Of a stretch of DNA of 64,000 nucleotides, positions 32,670 through 43,430 are shown piece by piece. A program made the position numbers and the translations under genes. The DNA is from Corynebacterium sp. Marseille-P3884 (lineage in GTDB: Bacteria > Actinomycetota > Actinomycetes > Mycobacteriales > Mycobacteriaceae), in NCBI RefSeq assembly GCF_017942225.1, contig NZ_JAGKSD010000009.1, positions 1-64,000 on the forward strand. The letters are read 5' to 3'. Each line of letters starts with the position of its first letter. Positions within the stretch are counted from its first letter, which is position 1. The notes below the pieces were generated by a model, which worked only from the letters and a program-made list of their open reading frames with translations, had not been told where the DNA came from and did no database searches.

Positions 32670-33365
32670 ATGACGGCACTGATCACGCTCTCGCACGGCT
32701 CGCGCCACCCAGGCGCCAAGCCGGGAGTCGGCGAGCTCACTCAGGCGGCGGCGCGCCAGCTGGGGGTGACGGGAATCGACGCTCACCTCGAGTTCGACAC
32801 CCCCGACCTCACCGCGGCCGCACGCTCGCTCGCCGAGCGCGGACACACCCGCGCCGTGGTCGTGCCCACGCTGTTCACCACGGCATTCCACGCGACCCAC
32901 GACGTGCCCGAGGCGATCGCTCACGCCACCGCGGACACGGGCCTCGACCTCACCGTCGCCGAGGGGCTCGGCCAAGGACGCGACGTCGCGGCTGTGCTCG
33001 CGGCACGCGCGCTTATCGACGCCCCCCGCGCCTCCCACATCATCCTCTACCCCGTCGGCACCTCCAATGAAAAGGCGGCGGGGAAGACGATTGAGCTGGG
33101 ACGGGACGTCGAAAAGCTCACTGGCATTTCTGTGACTACCGTTCCTGCGACTGGTCACGGCGAGCTCGTCGGCGCGGACGGAATTGCGGCCGTCGCGGAT
33201 GAAAACGCCCATGTATTACCGCTATTTGTCACGAGGGGGTTGCTGCTGGACCGGGTGTGCCGAATGTGGCCCGGGACCATCTCCGCACCGCTAGGCGCGG
33301 ATCTCGCGCACATCGTCGCCGCGCGCTACCTGGCGGCGCAATCCCTCTCGCACGCAAAGGTCTAA
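32670..33365 (+). CDS. Sirohydrochlorin ferrochelatase-like protein (CysY type)
   Basis: A 231-residue CbiX/SirB-type chelatase with LITLSHGSRHPGAKPG carrying the metal-binding His, TLFTTAFHATHDVP with further histidines, and a second related half (IILYPVGTSNEKA...VLPLFVTRGLLLDR). It inserts iron into sirohydrochlorin to make siroheme, the cofactor of sulfite reductase, so its place in the cluster is functional. It corresponds to CysY of the C. glutamicum cluster. A CGTCGATAAGC copy (33011-33020) encodes part of ALIDAPRAS. Confidence 0.83.
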   Translation: MTALITLSHGSRHPGAKPGVGELTQAAARQLGVTGIDAHLEFDTPDLTAAARSLAERGHTRAVVVPTLFTTAFHATHDVPEAIAHATADTGLDLTVAEGLGQGRDVAAVLAARALIDAPRASHIILYPVGTSNEKAAGKTIELGRDVEKLTGISVTTVPATGHGELVGADGIAAVADENAHVLPLFVTRGLLLDRVCRMWPGTISAPLGADLAHIVAARYLAAQSLSHAKV

Positions 33366-33367
33366 GC

Positions 33368-34327
33368 ATGAATCGCATGGTCACACTCATTCTCATCGCA
33401 GTCGCTGGTCTCGCGGGCCAGCTTGTCGACGGCGGCCTCGGCATGGGATTCGGCGTCACCTCCACCACCATGCTGATCATGCTCGCCAGCCTCGGCCCTG
33501 CGCAGGCGTCCGCCGTGGTGCACACCGCTGAGCTGGGAACGACGCTGGTGTCGGGCTTCAGCCACTGGCGGTTCGGCAACGTGGATTGGCGGGTGGTCGC
33601 CGCGATCGGCATACCGGGTGCAATCGGTGCGTTCGCCGGCGCGACCGTCCTGTCGAACCTGTCGACGGAAGCCGCCAAGCCGATCATGTCCCTCATTCTC
33701 GCCGCGATCGGCATCAACCTGGTGTGGCGTTTCTCCCGCGGCATTGTGCGCCGCAAAGTCGCTGAAAAACCGCACTCGAAGCCGTTCCTCGGGGTGCTGG
33801 GTATCTTCGGCGGCTTCGTCGACGCCACTGGCGGTGGCGGTTGGGGTCCGGTGACGACCTCGACCCTGCTGTCCGCCGGCCGTAGCGAGCCGCGTCGCAT
33901 TGTCGGTACCGTGACCACCGCCGAGTTCTTCGTCACCACCGCCGCGACCGCCGGCTTTGCCATCGGGATGTGGGAAGACCTCGTGGCCAACCTAGCTGCA
34001 GTTGTCGCCCTGCTCATCGGTGGAGTCATCGCCGCACCGCTGGCCGCATGGCTGGTCACCCGCCTCAACCCGATCCTGCTCGGCGGCGTCGTGGGCACCT
34101 TGATCGTCACGCTCAACCTGCCGGTCGTGTTCAAGGCCCTCGGCGCCGGCGCCTCCGTTCTGATTGCCGTCCGTGTCGTCGTCATCGTGGTCGGTGTCGC
34201 CTTGGCCATCCGCGGCTGGAAGCGCGCCCGGGAAAATTCCCGTGCCGCCGCCGAAAAGGAGGGGGCCAGTCCATCCGGCGGCACAGCGACTGCGCCACAG
34301 TCCACCTCGGTCACTGCCCGGCGCTAG
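33368..34327 (+). CDS. TauE/SafE-type permease, putative sulfate transporter (CysZ type)
   Basis: A 319-residue membrane protein with about eight helices and the TauE/SafE features LAGQLVDGGLGMGFGVTSTT in the first half and GIFGGFVDATGGGGWGPVTT in the second. The C-terminus is a Ser/Thr/Ala-rich tail. In C. glutamicum the last gene of this cluster encodes a sulfate permease of this family, named CysZ there and unrelated to the E. coli CysZ family. It begins 2 bp after the chelatase stop. Confidence 0.85.
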   Translation: MNRMVTLILIAVAGLAGQLVDGGLGMGFGVTSTTMLIMLASLGPAQASAVVHTAELGTTLVSGFSHWRFGNVDWRVVAAIGIPGAIGAFAGATVLSNLSTEAAKPIMSLILAAIGINLVWRFSRGIVRRKVAEKPHSKPFLGVLGIFGGFVDATGGGGWGPVTTSTLLSAGRSEPRRIVGTVTTAEFFVTTAATAGFAIGMWEDLVANLAAVVALLIGGVIAAPLAAWLVTRLNPILLGGVVGTLIVTLNLPVVFKALGAGASVLIAVRVVVIVVGVALAIRGWKRARENSRAAAEKEGASPSGGTATAPQSTSVTARR

Positions 34328-34398
34328 CTGAAGCGCGGAAGCCAGCGGGTGGGGGCTAAACTAGGCCACATTCATCCGCTAGCTGAAAGACACTCGCC

Positions 34399-35076
34399 AT
34401 GCTCGTTAGTGAAGCACTGTTTCTCCTGCTCTCGAACAAGTCTGACCGTTTTGAGATCGGAGTGAGCCACCAGCGCGTCGCCCTCAACGGTGCGCTGCTG
34501 TGTGATCTTGTCGCCACTGGTTTGGCCACGATCGAGGACGGCAAATCTCCCACCGCGGTCGCCGCGGCTGGCGCAGTGAAGCGGGCGGCATCTCACCCGG
34601 CTTTGGCTCACGGCGTGTCCCGACTGGAGGCCAAGGGTGGCCAGACCGTCTACTCGGCGCTGAATTCCCGTAAGTTCGCCGACAAGGAGGCTCTTGCGCA
34701 GCGCCTCATCGAGGAAGGCGTGCTCGACCAGGAGCGTGCTAGCTTCCTCGGCCTGAAGTGGACCCGCTTCCCGGAAAAGGACGAGACCATCGAGGCAGCC
34801 ATGCGCGACCGTTACCGCGATATCTTCCACGGCCATGCGGAGCCGCGCCCCGAAGAAGCCATGGTGATCCTGCTGCTGAAGAACACCGGTGAGCTGCGCC
34901 GCATCTTCCTCGACGAGATCCAGGGCGTGCCCTTCAACGACGTGCGCGTCCGCGTGCGCGATATCGACCGGGCAGTGCTCGAGGGCGCGACCTTCGACCA
35001 CGCCAAGGAGATCAATATTGTCCTCGCCGCGGTCGCGCGGGCCGCGGCCGTCGAGGAAGAGGCTGCGTCCAGCTAG
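34399..35076 (+). CDS. GPP34 family phosphoprotein-like protein
   Basis: A 225-residue helical protein with the family's opening LVSEALFLLLSNKSDRFEIG and LNGALLCDLVATGLATIEDG. GOLPH3/GPP34 proteins in eukaryotes bind phosphatidylinositol-4-phosphate on the Golgi; actinobacterial members are common and uncharacterised, possibly peripheral membrane proteins binding phosphoinositides or other anionic lipids. It is a separate unit after cysZ (71 bp gap). A palindromic element copy follows at 35113. Confidence 0.85.
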   Translation: MLVSEALFLLLSNKSDRFEIGVSHQRVALNGALLCDLVATGLATIEDGKSPTAVAAAGAVKRAASHPALAHGVSRLEAKGGQTVYSALNSRKFADKEALAQRLIEEGVLDQERASFLGLKWTRFPEKDETIEAAMRDRYRDIFHGHAEPRPEEAMVILLLKNTGELRRIFLDEIQGVPFNDVRVRVRDIDRAVLEGATFDHAKEINIVLAAVARAAAVEEEAASS

Positions 35077-35112
35077 CGGCCGGGATCGGAGCTGGGGCCC
35101 TGCGCTTGAAAC

Positions 35113-35214
35113 GCGAACGGTAACAATCCAAAGGTAACTTTCTCCGGTATGTCCGTTTTGGCGGTCATACGTAGCGTGTTTGGAGCATTGTTACCGTTTG
35201 ATTGTTACCGTTCG
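35113..35214. repeat. GGTAAC palindromic element, copy 1
   Basis: A 102-bp intergenic element. The left end is GCGAACGGTAACAATCCAAA then GGTAAC; the right end is its complement (ATTGTTACCGTTTGATTGTTACCGTTCG, 35187-35214, in two parts). Each end holds two GGTAAC/GTTACC boxes. It lies between the convergent GPP34 and lplA genes. Copies 2 and 3 are at 59473-59576 and 60665-60768. Confidence 0.85.
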
Positions 35215-35263
35215 TGGTTTTGGAGGGGGGAGCCGCCGGGACTGGGACCGGGGGCGGCGCCTG

Positions 35264-36322
35264 CTACGGCACGCGGTGGGTCCAGGCGTCGGTGCTGAAC
35301 TTCTCGTCGACAAGCTTCTCGGCGGCGGCGATGTCCGCGTCGGACAGCTCGCCGACTTCGGCCGGGTAGCGGGAGACGAAGGTGTTCATCAGCGCCTCGA
35401 TGACCTCCTGGCGGGAGACGCCGGTCTGGCGGCGGAGCGGGTCGACGCGCTTCTTGGCGGAGCGTACGCCCTTGTCGGCGAGCTTGACCTTGCCCACGCG
35501 CAGGACTTCCATCATCTTGTCGGCGTTGATGTCGTAGCTCATGGTCGTGTGGTGCAGGATCGCGCCCTGGACGCGCTTCTGGGCGGCACCGCCGATCTTG
35601 CCGCCGTCGGAAGTGATGTCGTTGATGGGCACGTACCAGGCATTCACGCCGAGTGACTGCAGGCCGGCGAGCACCCAGGTGTCCAGGTACTGGTAGCTGT
35701 CCACGTAGCTCAGGCCGGCGACGACATCGTCGGGCAGGTACATGGAGTAGGTGACGCAGTTGCCGCCCTCCATGAACATGGCGCCGCCGCCGGAGATGCG
35801 GCGCACGGGCACGATGCCGTGCTTCTCAATGCCCTCCGGGTCCAGCTCATTCTGGAAGGACTGGTAGGAGCCGAAGACGACGGCTTTGTCCTCCCACTCC
35901 CAGAAGCGCAGGATCGGGCCCTTGCGGCCGGCGGCGACTTCGTCGAGGAGGTACTGGTCCAAAGCGACATTCACCGGGGTCGGCAGGACGGGGGAGTGGA
36001 TGACGGTCCAGTCGTAGTCGGTGAGGTCTTTGGCGTCGAGAAGCGCGCGTCGCGAGGTGATAGCGACATCCCGGGTGGAGAATCCGTGGAGGGAGACATC
36101 GGGGAGGGGTGCTAACGCGTCGTCGATACGCTTCTGCAGGTCGTCGGCTGATTCCGTGACGGACGCGCCGACGAGTGCGCCGTTGATCGCGTCGTACGCC
36201 TCCTCCGGCTCGAGGAAGAAATCGCCCGAAATCTTGGCGTCGGTGATCGTCGCGCCGTCGTCGGTGATATCCGCGACGACGAGCTTTCCGCCGGAGACCT
36301 TTACTTCAAAATGGTGCTTCAC
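35264..36322 (-). CDS. Lipoate-protein ligase A family protein
   Basis: A 352-residue protein. The N-terminal region of about 85 residues resembles the small accessory domain usually placed at the C-terminus or on a separate chain. A biotin/lipoate ligase domain follows, with VNVALDQYLLDEV, PVRRISGGGAMFMEGGN and the catalytic-lysine motif DGGKIGGAAQKR. It attaches lipoate, or transfers octanoate, to E2/GcvH proteins using ATP. The N-terminal placement of the accessory domain is the form known in actinobacteria. Its ATG overlaps the stop of the PfpI-like gene by 4 bp. Confidence 0.85.
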   Translation of the reverse strand: MKHHFEVKVSGGKLVVADITDDGATITDAKISGDFFLEPEEAYDAINGALVGASVTESADDLQKRIDDALAPLPDVSLHGFSTRDVAITSRRALLDAKDLTDYDWTVIHSPVLPTPVNVALDQYLLDEVAAGRKGPILRFWEWEDKAVVFGSYQSFQNELDPEGIEKHGIVPVRRISGGGAMFMEGGNCVTYSMYLPDDVVAGLSYVDSYQYLDTWVLAGLQSLGVNAWYVPINDITSDGGKIGGAAQKRVQGAILHHTTMSYDINADKMMEVLRVGKVKLADKGVRSAKKRVDPLRRQTGVSRQEVIEALMNTFVSRYPAEVGELSDADIAAAEKLVDEKFSTDAWTHRVP

Positions 36323-36849
36323 TTCGCGAACTCCTCGACGATCGCGGCGTTGAATGCCGGCAGGTCGTCCGGGGTGCGCGAAGAAACAATTCGCTTATCG
36401 ACGCGCACCTCTTCGTCCACCCACGTCGCACCCGCATTGGACAGGTCAGTCTTGAGGGAGGGGTAGGACGTCATGGTGACACCCTTGAGGGCATCTGCGT
36501 CGGTGAGGATCCAGCCGCCGTGGCAGATCACGCCGACCGGCTTGCCTGCCTGGGTGAGCTCGCGCACGAACGCGACTGCCGCCTCGTCGGTGCGGATGTG
36601 GTCGGCGTTGCTGGTGCCGCCGGGGAGAATCAGAGCGTCGAAATCTGCGGCGTTGGCCTCCGCCGTCGCCTGGTCGACGGTGACCTTCTCGCCCTTCTTG
36701 CCCTCGATCTCGCCGCTTTCCGTGGAGATGACGACGGTGGTGGCGCCTGCCTCGGCGACGGCGTCGCGCGGGCTCGTCAGCTCAGAATCCTCGAAACCGT
36801 CGGTGGCCAGGATCGCGATCTTCTTGTTCTCAAGTGCTTGGTTGCTCAT
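36319..36849 (-). CDS. DJ-1/PfpI family protein
   Basis: A 176-residue class I glutamine-amidotransferase-like fold. It has KIAILATDGFEDSELTSPRD at the N-terminus (acidic Glu of the catalytic pair) and the nucleophile elbow VGVICHGGW with Cys109 followed by His110. These are features of the PfpI/YhbO group of general stress proteins with protease, chaperone or deglycase activity. Full length for the family. It is translationally coupled to lplA downstream. A CGTCGATAAGC copy at 36393-36402 encodes VDKR. Confidence 0.9.
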   Translation of the reverse strand: MSNQALENKKIAILATDGFEDSELTSPRDAVAEAGATTVVISTESGEIEGKKGEKVTVDQATAEANAADFDALILPGGTSNADHIRTDEAAVAFVRELTQAGKPVGVICHGGWILTDADALKGVTMTSYPSLKTDLSNAGATWVDEEVRVDKRIVSSRTPDDLPAFNAAIVEEFAK

Positions 36850-36870
36850 GACGCCCCAGGGTAAAGAAAA

Positions 36871-36894
36871 AACGCCAGCCGGGGGGCTGGCGTT
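36871..36894 (-). terminator. Terminator of the AI-2E-type transporter gene
   Basis: The stem AACGCCAGCC/GGCTGGCGTT is 10 bp, with a CCCC loop. On the minus strand it is followed by TTTTTTC, so it ends transcription from the transporter gene just before the PfpI-like gene. Confidence 0.8.
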
Positions 36895-36921
36895 CGCTCA
36901 GGGCTAACTGGTCCTGGTGGG

Positions 36922-38385
36922 TCAATCCTGCTTCTTCTCGAGGTCTTCCTCGTCGATAGCGCGGGACTCGCCCGGCGCGGACGTGTCCTCCTGGCTGTCC
37001 TTGCCCACGCGCGTGACACGCGGGACCTTCGTGGAGCCGAGCTTGCCTGCTTCCTCGTCGAGCTGGGCCTGGCCCTTGCGGCGGCCGAGGGAGCGCATGC
37101 GGTCGCGCACGGCGAGGTACGCCTCGCGTGAATCCAAAGTCTGACTCTGCTGCGTGGCGATCTGAATATCGTCGGCCGTGATCTCGCCGGTGCGCAGGGA
37201 GACCATCTCTGCCCAGTAGCGCAGCCACACAGCGGCGACCGCAGCGACCGGAACCGCGAGGAAAGCACCGACAATGCCGAAGAGGGTGCCACCGACGGCA
37301 ACGGCGAGCAGGACGATCGCGGCGTGCAGGCCCATCGAACGGGACTGCAGGATCGGCTGGAGAACATTGCCCTCGATCTGCTGGACCAGGATGACCAGGC
37401 CGAGCACCAGCAGCGCCTTGGTCAGGCCGCCGGACACCAGCGCGATGATCACGGCGAGGGCGCCAGCGGTGAATGCACCGATAATCGGGATGAAGCCGCC
37501 GAAGAACGTGATCACAGCCAGCACGGGTGCGAGCGGCACACCGAGAATGAGCAGGCCGAGACCGATGAAGACGGCGTCCACCAGGGACACGATCGCCTGC
37601 GTGCGGATGAAGCCTGCCAGGGTGTTCCAGGAGCGCATGAGCACCTCAGTCAGATGCCAGCCGACCTTCACGCCGGTGTACTTGCGCAGCCACGGCAGGA
37701 AGCTGTCGCCGTCCTTGAGGAAGAAGAAGGACAGGACCAGCATCAGTGCGAGCGTCGTACCGATCGACGCCGCCGCGCCGATGCCCGTCACCACACCAGA
37801 AGCGATATTGGAGGCCTGGCCGCGGACGAATTCGCCCGCCTGGTTGATCGCTTGCTCGATCTGAGTGGTGTCCACGTCGAACGGCGCGGAATTTTCCAAC
37901 CAATCCAAGATCTGCCTGATGCCCTGCTCAGCCTGGTGGTAGAGCTCCACCGACTGGGTCTTGATAGTCGGGGCCATCGCGGCGAAGATGCCGCCGATGA
38001 TGCCGAAGAAGCCGAACAGCACCAAAAAGACCGCTAGTGCCGAAGGCACTTTGTGGTTGCGTAGCCAACGCACCGGCGGCCACAGGACAGTGCAGAAGAT
38101 CAGCGCCAGCAGGGTCGGCAGGACACCCACCCAGACTGAGCCGATCAGCTTGAACAGGATCGCCGTGGCGATGACGACCACGATGAAGCGCAGCGCCCAG
38201 GCGGCTGCAGCTCGCCCGTCGGAGGCTAGGACGCGGCCGCGGTCGATGGGCTCGTCGGAAAGCTCCTGCGCTACTTGCGCTGTCGTCGGCTCCGTCGCGG
38301 GCGTCTCCACTGAATCGAGGAGAGTGTTGGCGAAGTCGCTCGTCCCGTCTGTCTGCGCGTTGCGCGCTGATTTATGTTCAGTCAC
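36922..38385 (-). CDS. AI-2E family transporter (PerM/YdiK type)
   Basis: A 487-residue protein. The N-terminal soluble part is about 65 residues, followed by 7-8 membrane helices of the AI-2E/PerM family. These contain the characteristic central FFLKDGDSFLPWLRK, then FFGGFIPIIGAFTAGALAVI and QQIEGNVLQPILQSRSMGLH. The C-terminal cytosolic region is charged. Some family members export AI-2 or act as Na+/H+ antiporters; most are unassigned. GTG 38385 (VTEHKSARNA) is preferred over the open upstream codons, which are not membrane-protein-like. Confidence 0.85.
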   Translation of the reverse strand: MTEHKSARNAQTDGTSDFANTLLDSVETPATEPTTAQVAQELSDEPIDRGRVLASDGRAAAAWALRFIVVVIATAILFKLIGSVWVGVLPTLLALIFCTVLWPPVRWLRNHKVPSALAVFLVLFGFFGIIGGIFAAMAPTIKTQSVELYHQAEQGIRQILDWLENSAPFDVDTTQIEQAINQAGEFVRGQASNIASGVVTGIGAAASIGTTLALMLVLSFFFLKDGDSFLPWLRKYTGVKVGWHLTEVLMRSWNTLAGFIRTQAIVSLVDAVFIGLGLLILGVPLAPVLAVITFFGGFIPIIGAFTAGALAVIIALVSGGLTKALLVLGLVILVQQIEGNVLQPILQSRSMGLHAAIVLLAVAVGGTLFGIVGAFLAVPVAAVAAVWLRYWAEMVSLRTGEITADDIQIATQQSQTLDSREAYLAVRDRMRSLGRRKGQAQLDEEAGKLGSTKVPRVTRVGKDSQEDTSAPGESRAIDEEDLEKKQD

Positions 38386-38596
38386 GAACAAGCATTCTGC
38401 CAGAGATGGCGCGAAACACAACACTGCTAAGCAGCCATTATGCGGTTCCGCGGGGAGCACGGGTTGCGCGCAGTGCGGCTGCGGGAGGCCAGGTTGAAGA
38501 TTCTGGGCAGAAATTTTTGATTTCCCTGAAAAAACAATGTCCGTTGCGTAGCATGCTTTTCAAATAAAGGTTTGCTACCGAAAGGAACTGTCCGCC

Positions 38597-39442
38597 ATGT
38601 CTCGTTTCCTGCGTCGTGCAACTGTCACTGTTGCCCTTACCGCCGCGGTCAGCGCGAGCGTCGCCGTGCCCGCGAATGCGTGGGAGAACACCTACCAGAC
38701 CCACGAAGAAGCCGGGAGCAGCGAAGGGATGTGCACGCTTGAATTCACTGCCAAGGAGCAGGAGAACATCAACGGTGCATACCAGTTGCTTTTTGAAACG
38801 ATGGCGGACCTTTCTGCTGACCGTCTGAAGGACCGTGCCTCCGCGGATGTCTGGTACCCGTGGGCGAAGGAAAACCCGGACAAGGACCCGCTGGCCTGGC
38901 ACCTGGGCACGAAGTACAACGGAAAAGACGTCGGTGATGCGCAGCGCAAGCTCGCGACGTTGGATATCAGCAAGAACTCTGGCCCGTACCACATGGCCGG
39001 CACCTACCTGCGCCAGTCGCGCAAGCCGATTCTCGAGGATCGGACCCTGAAGATCACTCCTGCGGAAGCCGGCGAGATGAAGGGGGCTGGCGCGGTCAAG
39101 ACTGGTGACCTTGTCGCGCCGGGTCTGTGGGGCATCATCAGTGGCAGCCTCAAGATCAGCGACGCAGCTGACATGGCTGGCGAGGCCCTGAACAAGCTCG
39201 GTCCCCGTATTCAGCCGACCATTAAGAGCTACGAAAAGGCCCTCGAGTCCTGCGAGAAGAGGCAGTCTTCGACCGGCAAGATCAAGGAAGGTTCCAGCCT
39301 GGATACCGACCAGTTCGTCGGTGTCGTCGCCGGCGGTGTGCTTGGTGGTCTGGCCCTGCTCGGCCTGATCGCCGTCGCTGTCGGCCCCCTGGTCAACGAC
39401 TTCTTCACTAACTTCTGGAAGAACGCCGGCGTGATCCGCTAG
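38597..39442 (+). CDS. Secreted or membrane-anchored protein, paralogue 1
   Basis: A 281-residue protein with a Sec signal peptide (MSRFLRRATVTVALTAAVSA...VPANAW), an extracellular helical region starting with a lone Cys (MCTLEFTAKEQENINGAY), a second Cys near the end (ESCEKRQSS), and a C-terminal transmembrane helix (about 240-265). The next gene encodes a protein with the same layout and a similar opening, so the two are tandem paralogues. The two Cys probably form a disulfide outside the cell. I recognise no named domain. The sequence TACCGAAAGG before the start is shared by both genes. Confidence 0.75.
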   Translation: MSRFLRRATVTVALTAAVSASVAVPANAWENTYQTHEEAGSSEGMCTLEFTAKEQENINGAYQLLFETMADLSADRLKDRASADVWYPWAKENPDKDPLAWHLGTKYNGKDVGDAQRKLATLDISKNSGPYHMAGTYLRQSRKPILEDRTLKITPAEAGEMKGAGAVKTGDLVAPGLWGIISGSLKISDAADMAGEALNKLGPRIQPTIKSYEKALESCEKRQSSTGKIKEGSSLDTDQFVGVVAGGVLGGLALLGLIAVAVGPLVNDFFTNFWKNAGVIR

Positions 39443-39583
39443 TTCGTGCCCGGGGTGGGGCTGCCATCGGGGGTGGCTGAATAAAAGCTGGATGAAATAT
39501 GTGCACTAGGTGGGTAACCGCTTAGCGCGTGTTGTAATTTTAAAAACAACACTTCCAGCCCTTTACCGAAAGGCCGCCCCGCC

Positions 39584-40414
39584 ATGAAGTTCCGTCGCAT
39601 TGCGCTGACCGTTGCCACCACTGCTGCCGTCACCGCCGGCGCTGTCTCCGTCCCCACCGCTGATGCTTATACCGTCGACTACAACGCTGAGACTGAAAAG
39701 TGCACCATCTCCTACACGGAGAACGACAAGTCGCGCATCAACGAGGCGTACAAGAACCTCTACACCGAAATGGCTGACCAGGTTTTCACTGACCTGGAGA
39801 AGAAGACTGAGACGACCGGCACCAGAATCGAGCCGTACACCCAGGAAGAGCGCAACGCGGACATCAAGCTCGTCCGCGAGTACGCCGCCGAGGTAGAGGA
39901 TCCGGACGCCAAGGCTGAGGGCGGACTGTTCACGAAGGGTACTGTCGCGCAGGCCCAGCGTCGTCTCGCTACCTACGAAGGTGACTCTTACTGGCTGTAT
40001 GTCGGACTGATGAAGGCGTCGAAGACCGACAAGATCACCGACACCACGCTCACTCTCCCCCAGGAAGAGGCGGAGGACCGTGCGGCGGTCTTCGGCCTGG
40101 ACCTCAAGAACGTCGCCGGTGCCACAGTCTGGGCCTTGATCCTGCAGGGCGGCACGGACCAGATTGCTGAAACCGCCAAGCAGGTTGTGCAGGATGACGT
40201 CCTGAAGGTCGCCGCCCCGGTTGCCGCGTACAACAAGTCCCTCAAGGCCTGCACCGACGGCAAGAGTGAGTCCAGCTCCGTCCCGGCGGGTTCCTCCATG
40301 TCCCTGAAGGGTCTGGGCATCGCCATTGGTGCAGCCTTCGCTGGCCTTCTCCTGCTGACCGGTTTCCTTGGCTTCTCGCTGCGTCCGATCGTGGACCAGT
40401 ACTTCGCTAAATAA
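39584..40414 (+). CDS. Secreted or membrane-anchored protein, paralogue 2
   Basis: A 276-residue protein with a signal peptide (MKFRRIALTVATTAAVTAGA...ADAY), an extracellular region beginning KCTISYTENDKSRINEAYKN (compare paralogue 1), QAQRRLATYEGDSYW in the middle, a second Cys (KACTDGKSE) and a C-terminal membrane helix followed by a short basic end. It lies 141 bp downstream of paralogue 1, with its own TACCGAAAGG ribosome-site region. A terminator follows at 40431. Function unknown; similar anchored proteins appear to be restricted to Corynebacterium-like genomes, which is inference from not recognising them elsewhere. Confidence 0.75.
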   Translation: MKFRRIALTVATTAAVTAGAVSVPTADAYTVDYNAETEKCTISYTENDKSRINEAYKNLYTEMADQVFTDLEKKTETTGTRIEPYTQEERNADIKLVREYAAEVEDPDAKAEGGLFTKGTVAQAQRRLATYEGDSYWLYVGLMKASKTDKITDTTLTLPQEEAEDRAAVFGLDLKNVAGATVWALILQGGTDQIAETAKQVVQDDVLKVAAPVAAYNKSLKACTDGKSESSSVPAGSSMSLKGLGIAIGAAFAGLLLLTGFLGFSLRPIVDQYFAK

Positions 40415-40430
40415 TCGGCTGATTCTGCTT

Positions 40431-40480
40431 CACCCCGGTTCCGGGCTCCGCATCGCGGAAGCCTTGGTCCCGGGGTTTTC
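40431..40480 (+). terminator. Terminator after paralogue 2
   Basis: Outer arms CCCCGG and CCGGGG enclose an inner stem GGGCTCCGC/GCGGAAGCC-type pairing, followed by TTTTC. Confidence 0.6.
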
Positions 40481-40517
40481 TGCTGTTTCGGTGTGCTTGG
40501 GGTGGGGGCCCGGGCAG

Positions 40518-40603
40518 GATGTGAACCCCAAAACTTAGCTTCCCCAGGTCGGTGTTTTCGGTGCCAAAGTGCTGTCCTGGGGTAACTCGCATTTGGGGTT
40601 AAC
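40518..40603. repeat. GTTAACCCC palindromic element, copy A
   Basis: An 86-bp intergenic palindrome. The left arm is GTGAACCCCAAAACTTAGCT then TCCCCAGG; the right arm is its approximate complement (CCTGGGGTAACTCGCATTTG then GGGTTAAC). Copy B with closely similar left arm lies at 62231-62323. It lies between the secreted paralogues and the dnaK promoter. Confidence 0.75.
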
Positions 40604-40666
40604 AACGAGAATGAGGCCCGGCCACGTGCTCTCCACCAGCGCAAATAAAGAAAGTTGAGTGAAGGT

Positions 40667-40692
40667 GGAACAACTTTGAATGTGCGTGAGTT
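40667..40692 (+). promoter_or_regulatory. Candidate SigH promoter of the dnaK operon
   Basis: GGAA (40667-40670), a 19-bp spacer and GTT (40690-40692) match the known SigH consensus GGAA-N18-20-GTT of actinobacteria. It lies upstream of both HAIR sites. Confidence 0.6.
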
Positions 40693-40699
40693 GTAAGGA

Positions 40700-40718
40700 T
40701 TGAGTGAGCCAAGCTCAA
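40700..40718 (+). promoter_or_regulatory. HspR-binding HAIR element 1, dnaK operon
   Basis: TTGAGT-N7-GCTCAA matches the HAIR inverted repeat CTTGAGT-N7-ACTCAAG at 11 of the 12 bases compared. It is bound by HspR in Streptomyces, mycobacteria and corynebacteria. Confidence 0.75.
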
Positions 40719-40723
40719 CCTTG

Positions 40724-40753
40724 TGACAGTATGTCGCCCGTCGGTGGTACAGT
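40724..40753 (+). promoter_or_regulatory. Candidate vegetative promoter of dnaK between two HAIR sites
   Basis: TGACAG (40724-40729) and TACAGT (40748-40753) are separated by 18 bp, with HAIR elements directly on both sides, so HspR binding would block it. Confidence 0.45.
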
Positions 40754-40765
40754 TGCTACCAGAAG

Positions 40766-40784
40766 TTGAGCGAATGGCAGTCAA
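40766..40784 (+). promoter_or_regulatory. HspR-binding HAIR element 2, dnaK operon
   Basis: TTGAGC-N7-AGTCAA is a second, less perfect HAIR element, 72 bp before the dnaK start. HspR, the last gene of the operon, is its likely ligand, giving autoregulation. Confidence 0.6.
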
Positions 40785-40856
40785 CCTGCGAAACGGGCTC
40801 GACTCAACGAAGCGAAAACACTCGATAAACCGAATTCTCAGGAGGACATTCACACA

Positions 40857-42710
<1,854 letters not shown>

Positions 42711-42724
42711 GGAGCGGCACACCG

Positions 42725-43411
42725 ATGACCAACCCGAACGAGCAGATGCCCGATAACCCGGGCGCGCCCGAGGCCACGGACGACGAGTACATCAGCCCGG
42801 ACCAGTCGGAGACCTTGGCCCAGGAGGCTGCGGAATCTGAGGCGCTGGCTGGGGATGACCCGTTGTCGAACGAAGAGGTGCTCGACGCTGAGCTCGCCGA
42901 CGCGTTGGATGACGTGGAGCGCGAGGTCAACCCGGACGCCGATGGCAACGGGGCGGTCTCCGATGTGGAGCTTCAGCTCGCTGAGCGCACGGAGGACCTC
43001 CAGCGTGTCTCGGCCGAGTACGCGAATTACCGTCGTCGCACGGAGCGCGAACGCACGCAGATCGCCAATGACGCCAAGGCCAAGGTGATCACGGAGCTGC
43101 TCCCGCTTATCGACGATTTGGAGCTCGCCCGCCAGCACGGCGACCTGGCCGACGGCCCGCTGAAGGCGTTTTCCGACAATCTGCAGGCAGTCTTGCAGCG
43201 TCAGAAGACCCAGGCCTTCGGCGAGGAGGGCGAGGCTTTCGACCCGGAGATCCACGAGGCGGTGCAGGACCTGTCGCAGGGCGACGAGAAGGTGATCGGC
43301 ACTGTCCTGCGGAAGGGCTACCGCGTTGGTGACCGTCTGATTCGCAACGCGATGGTGATCATCGCGGACCCGGAAGATGGCGGGGACGCACCGGAAGGTA
43401 GCGCTGAGTAA
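42725..43411 (+). CDS. grpE: Nucleotide exchange factor GrpE
   Basis: A 228-residue protein. An acidic, disordered N-terminal region of about 80 residues is followed by the long coiled-coil helix ([20 protein letters not shown]) and the C-terminal beta domain ([38 protein letters not shown]). It exchanges ADP on DnaK. It begins 14 bp after dnaK. A CGTCGATAAGC copy at 43105-43114 encodes LIDDLELA. A long hairpin follows the gene before dnaJ. Confidence 0.96.
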   Translation: MTNPNEQMPDNPGAPEATDDEYISPDQSETLAQEAAESEALAGDDPLSNEEVLDAELADALDDVEREVNPDADGNGAVSDVELQLAERTEDLQRVSAEYANYRRRTERERTQIANDAKAKVITELLPLIDDLELARQHGDLADGPLKAFSDNLQAVLQRQKTQAFGEEGEAFDPEIHEAVQDLSQGDEKVIGTVLRKGYRVGDRLIRNAMVIIADPEDGGDAPEGSAE

Positions 43412-43430
43412 AACTCAGTAGCGCATTACC

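Noticed and set aside
35113-35214. Plain transcription terminator for GPP34 and lplA
   Set aside because: The arms are long and AT-containing, with two box repeats each and no T-run, and the same element occurs in a divergent gap (copy 3), where a terminator would be pointless.
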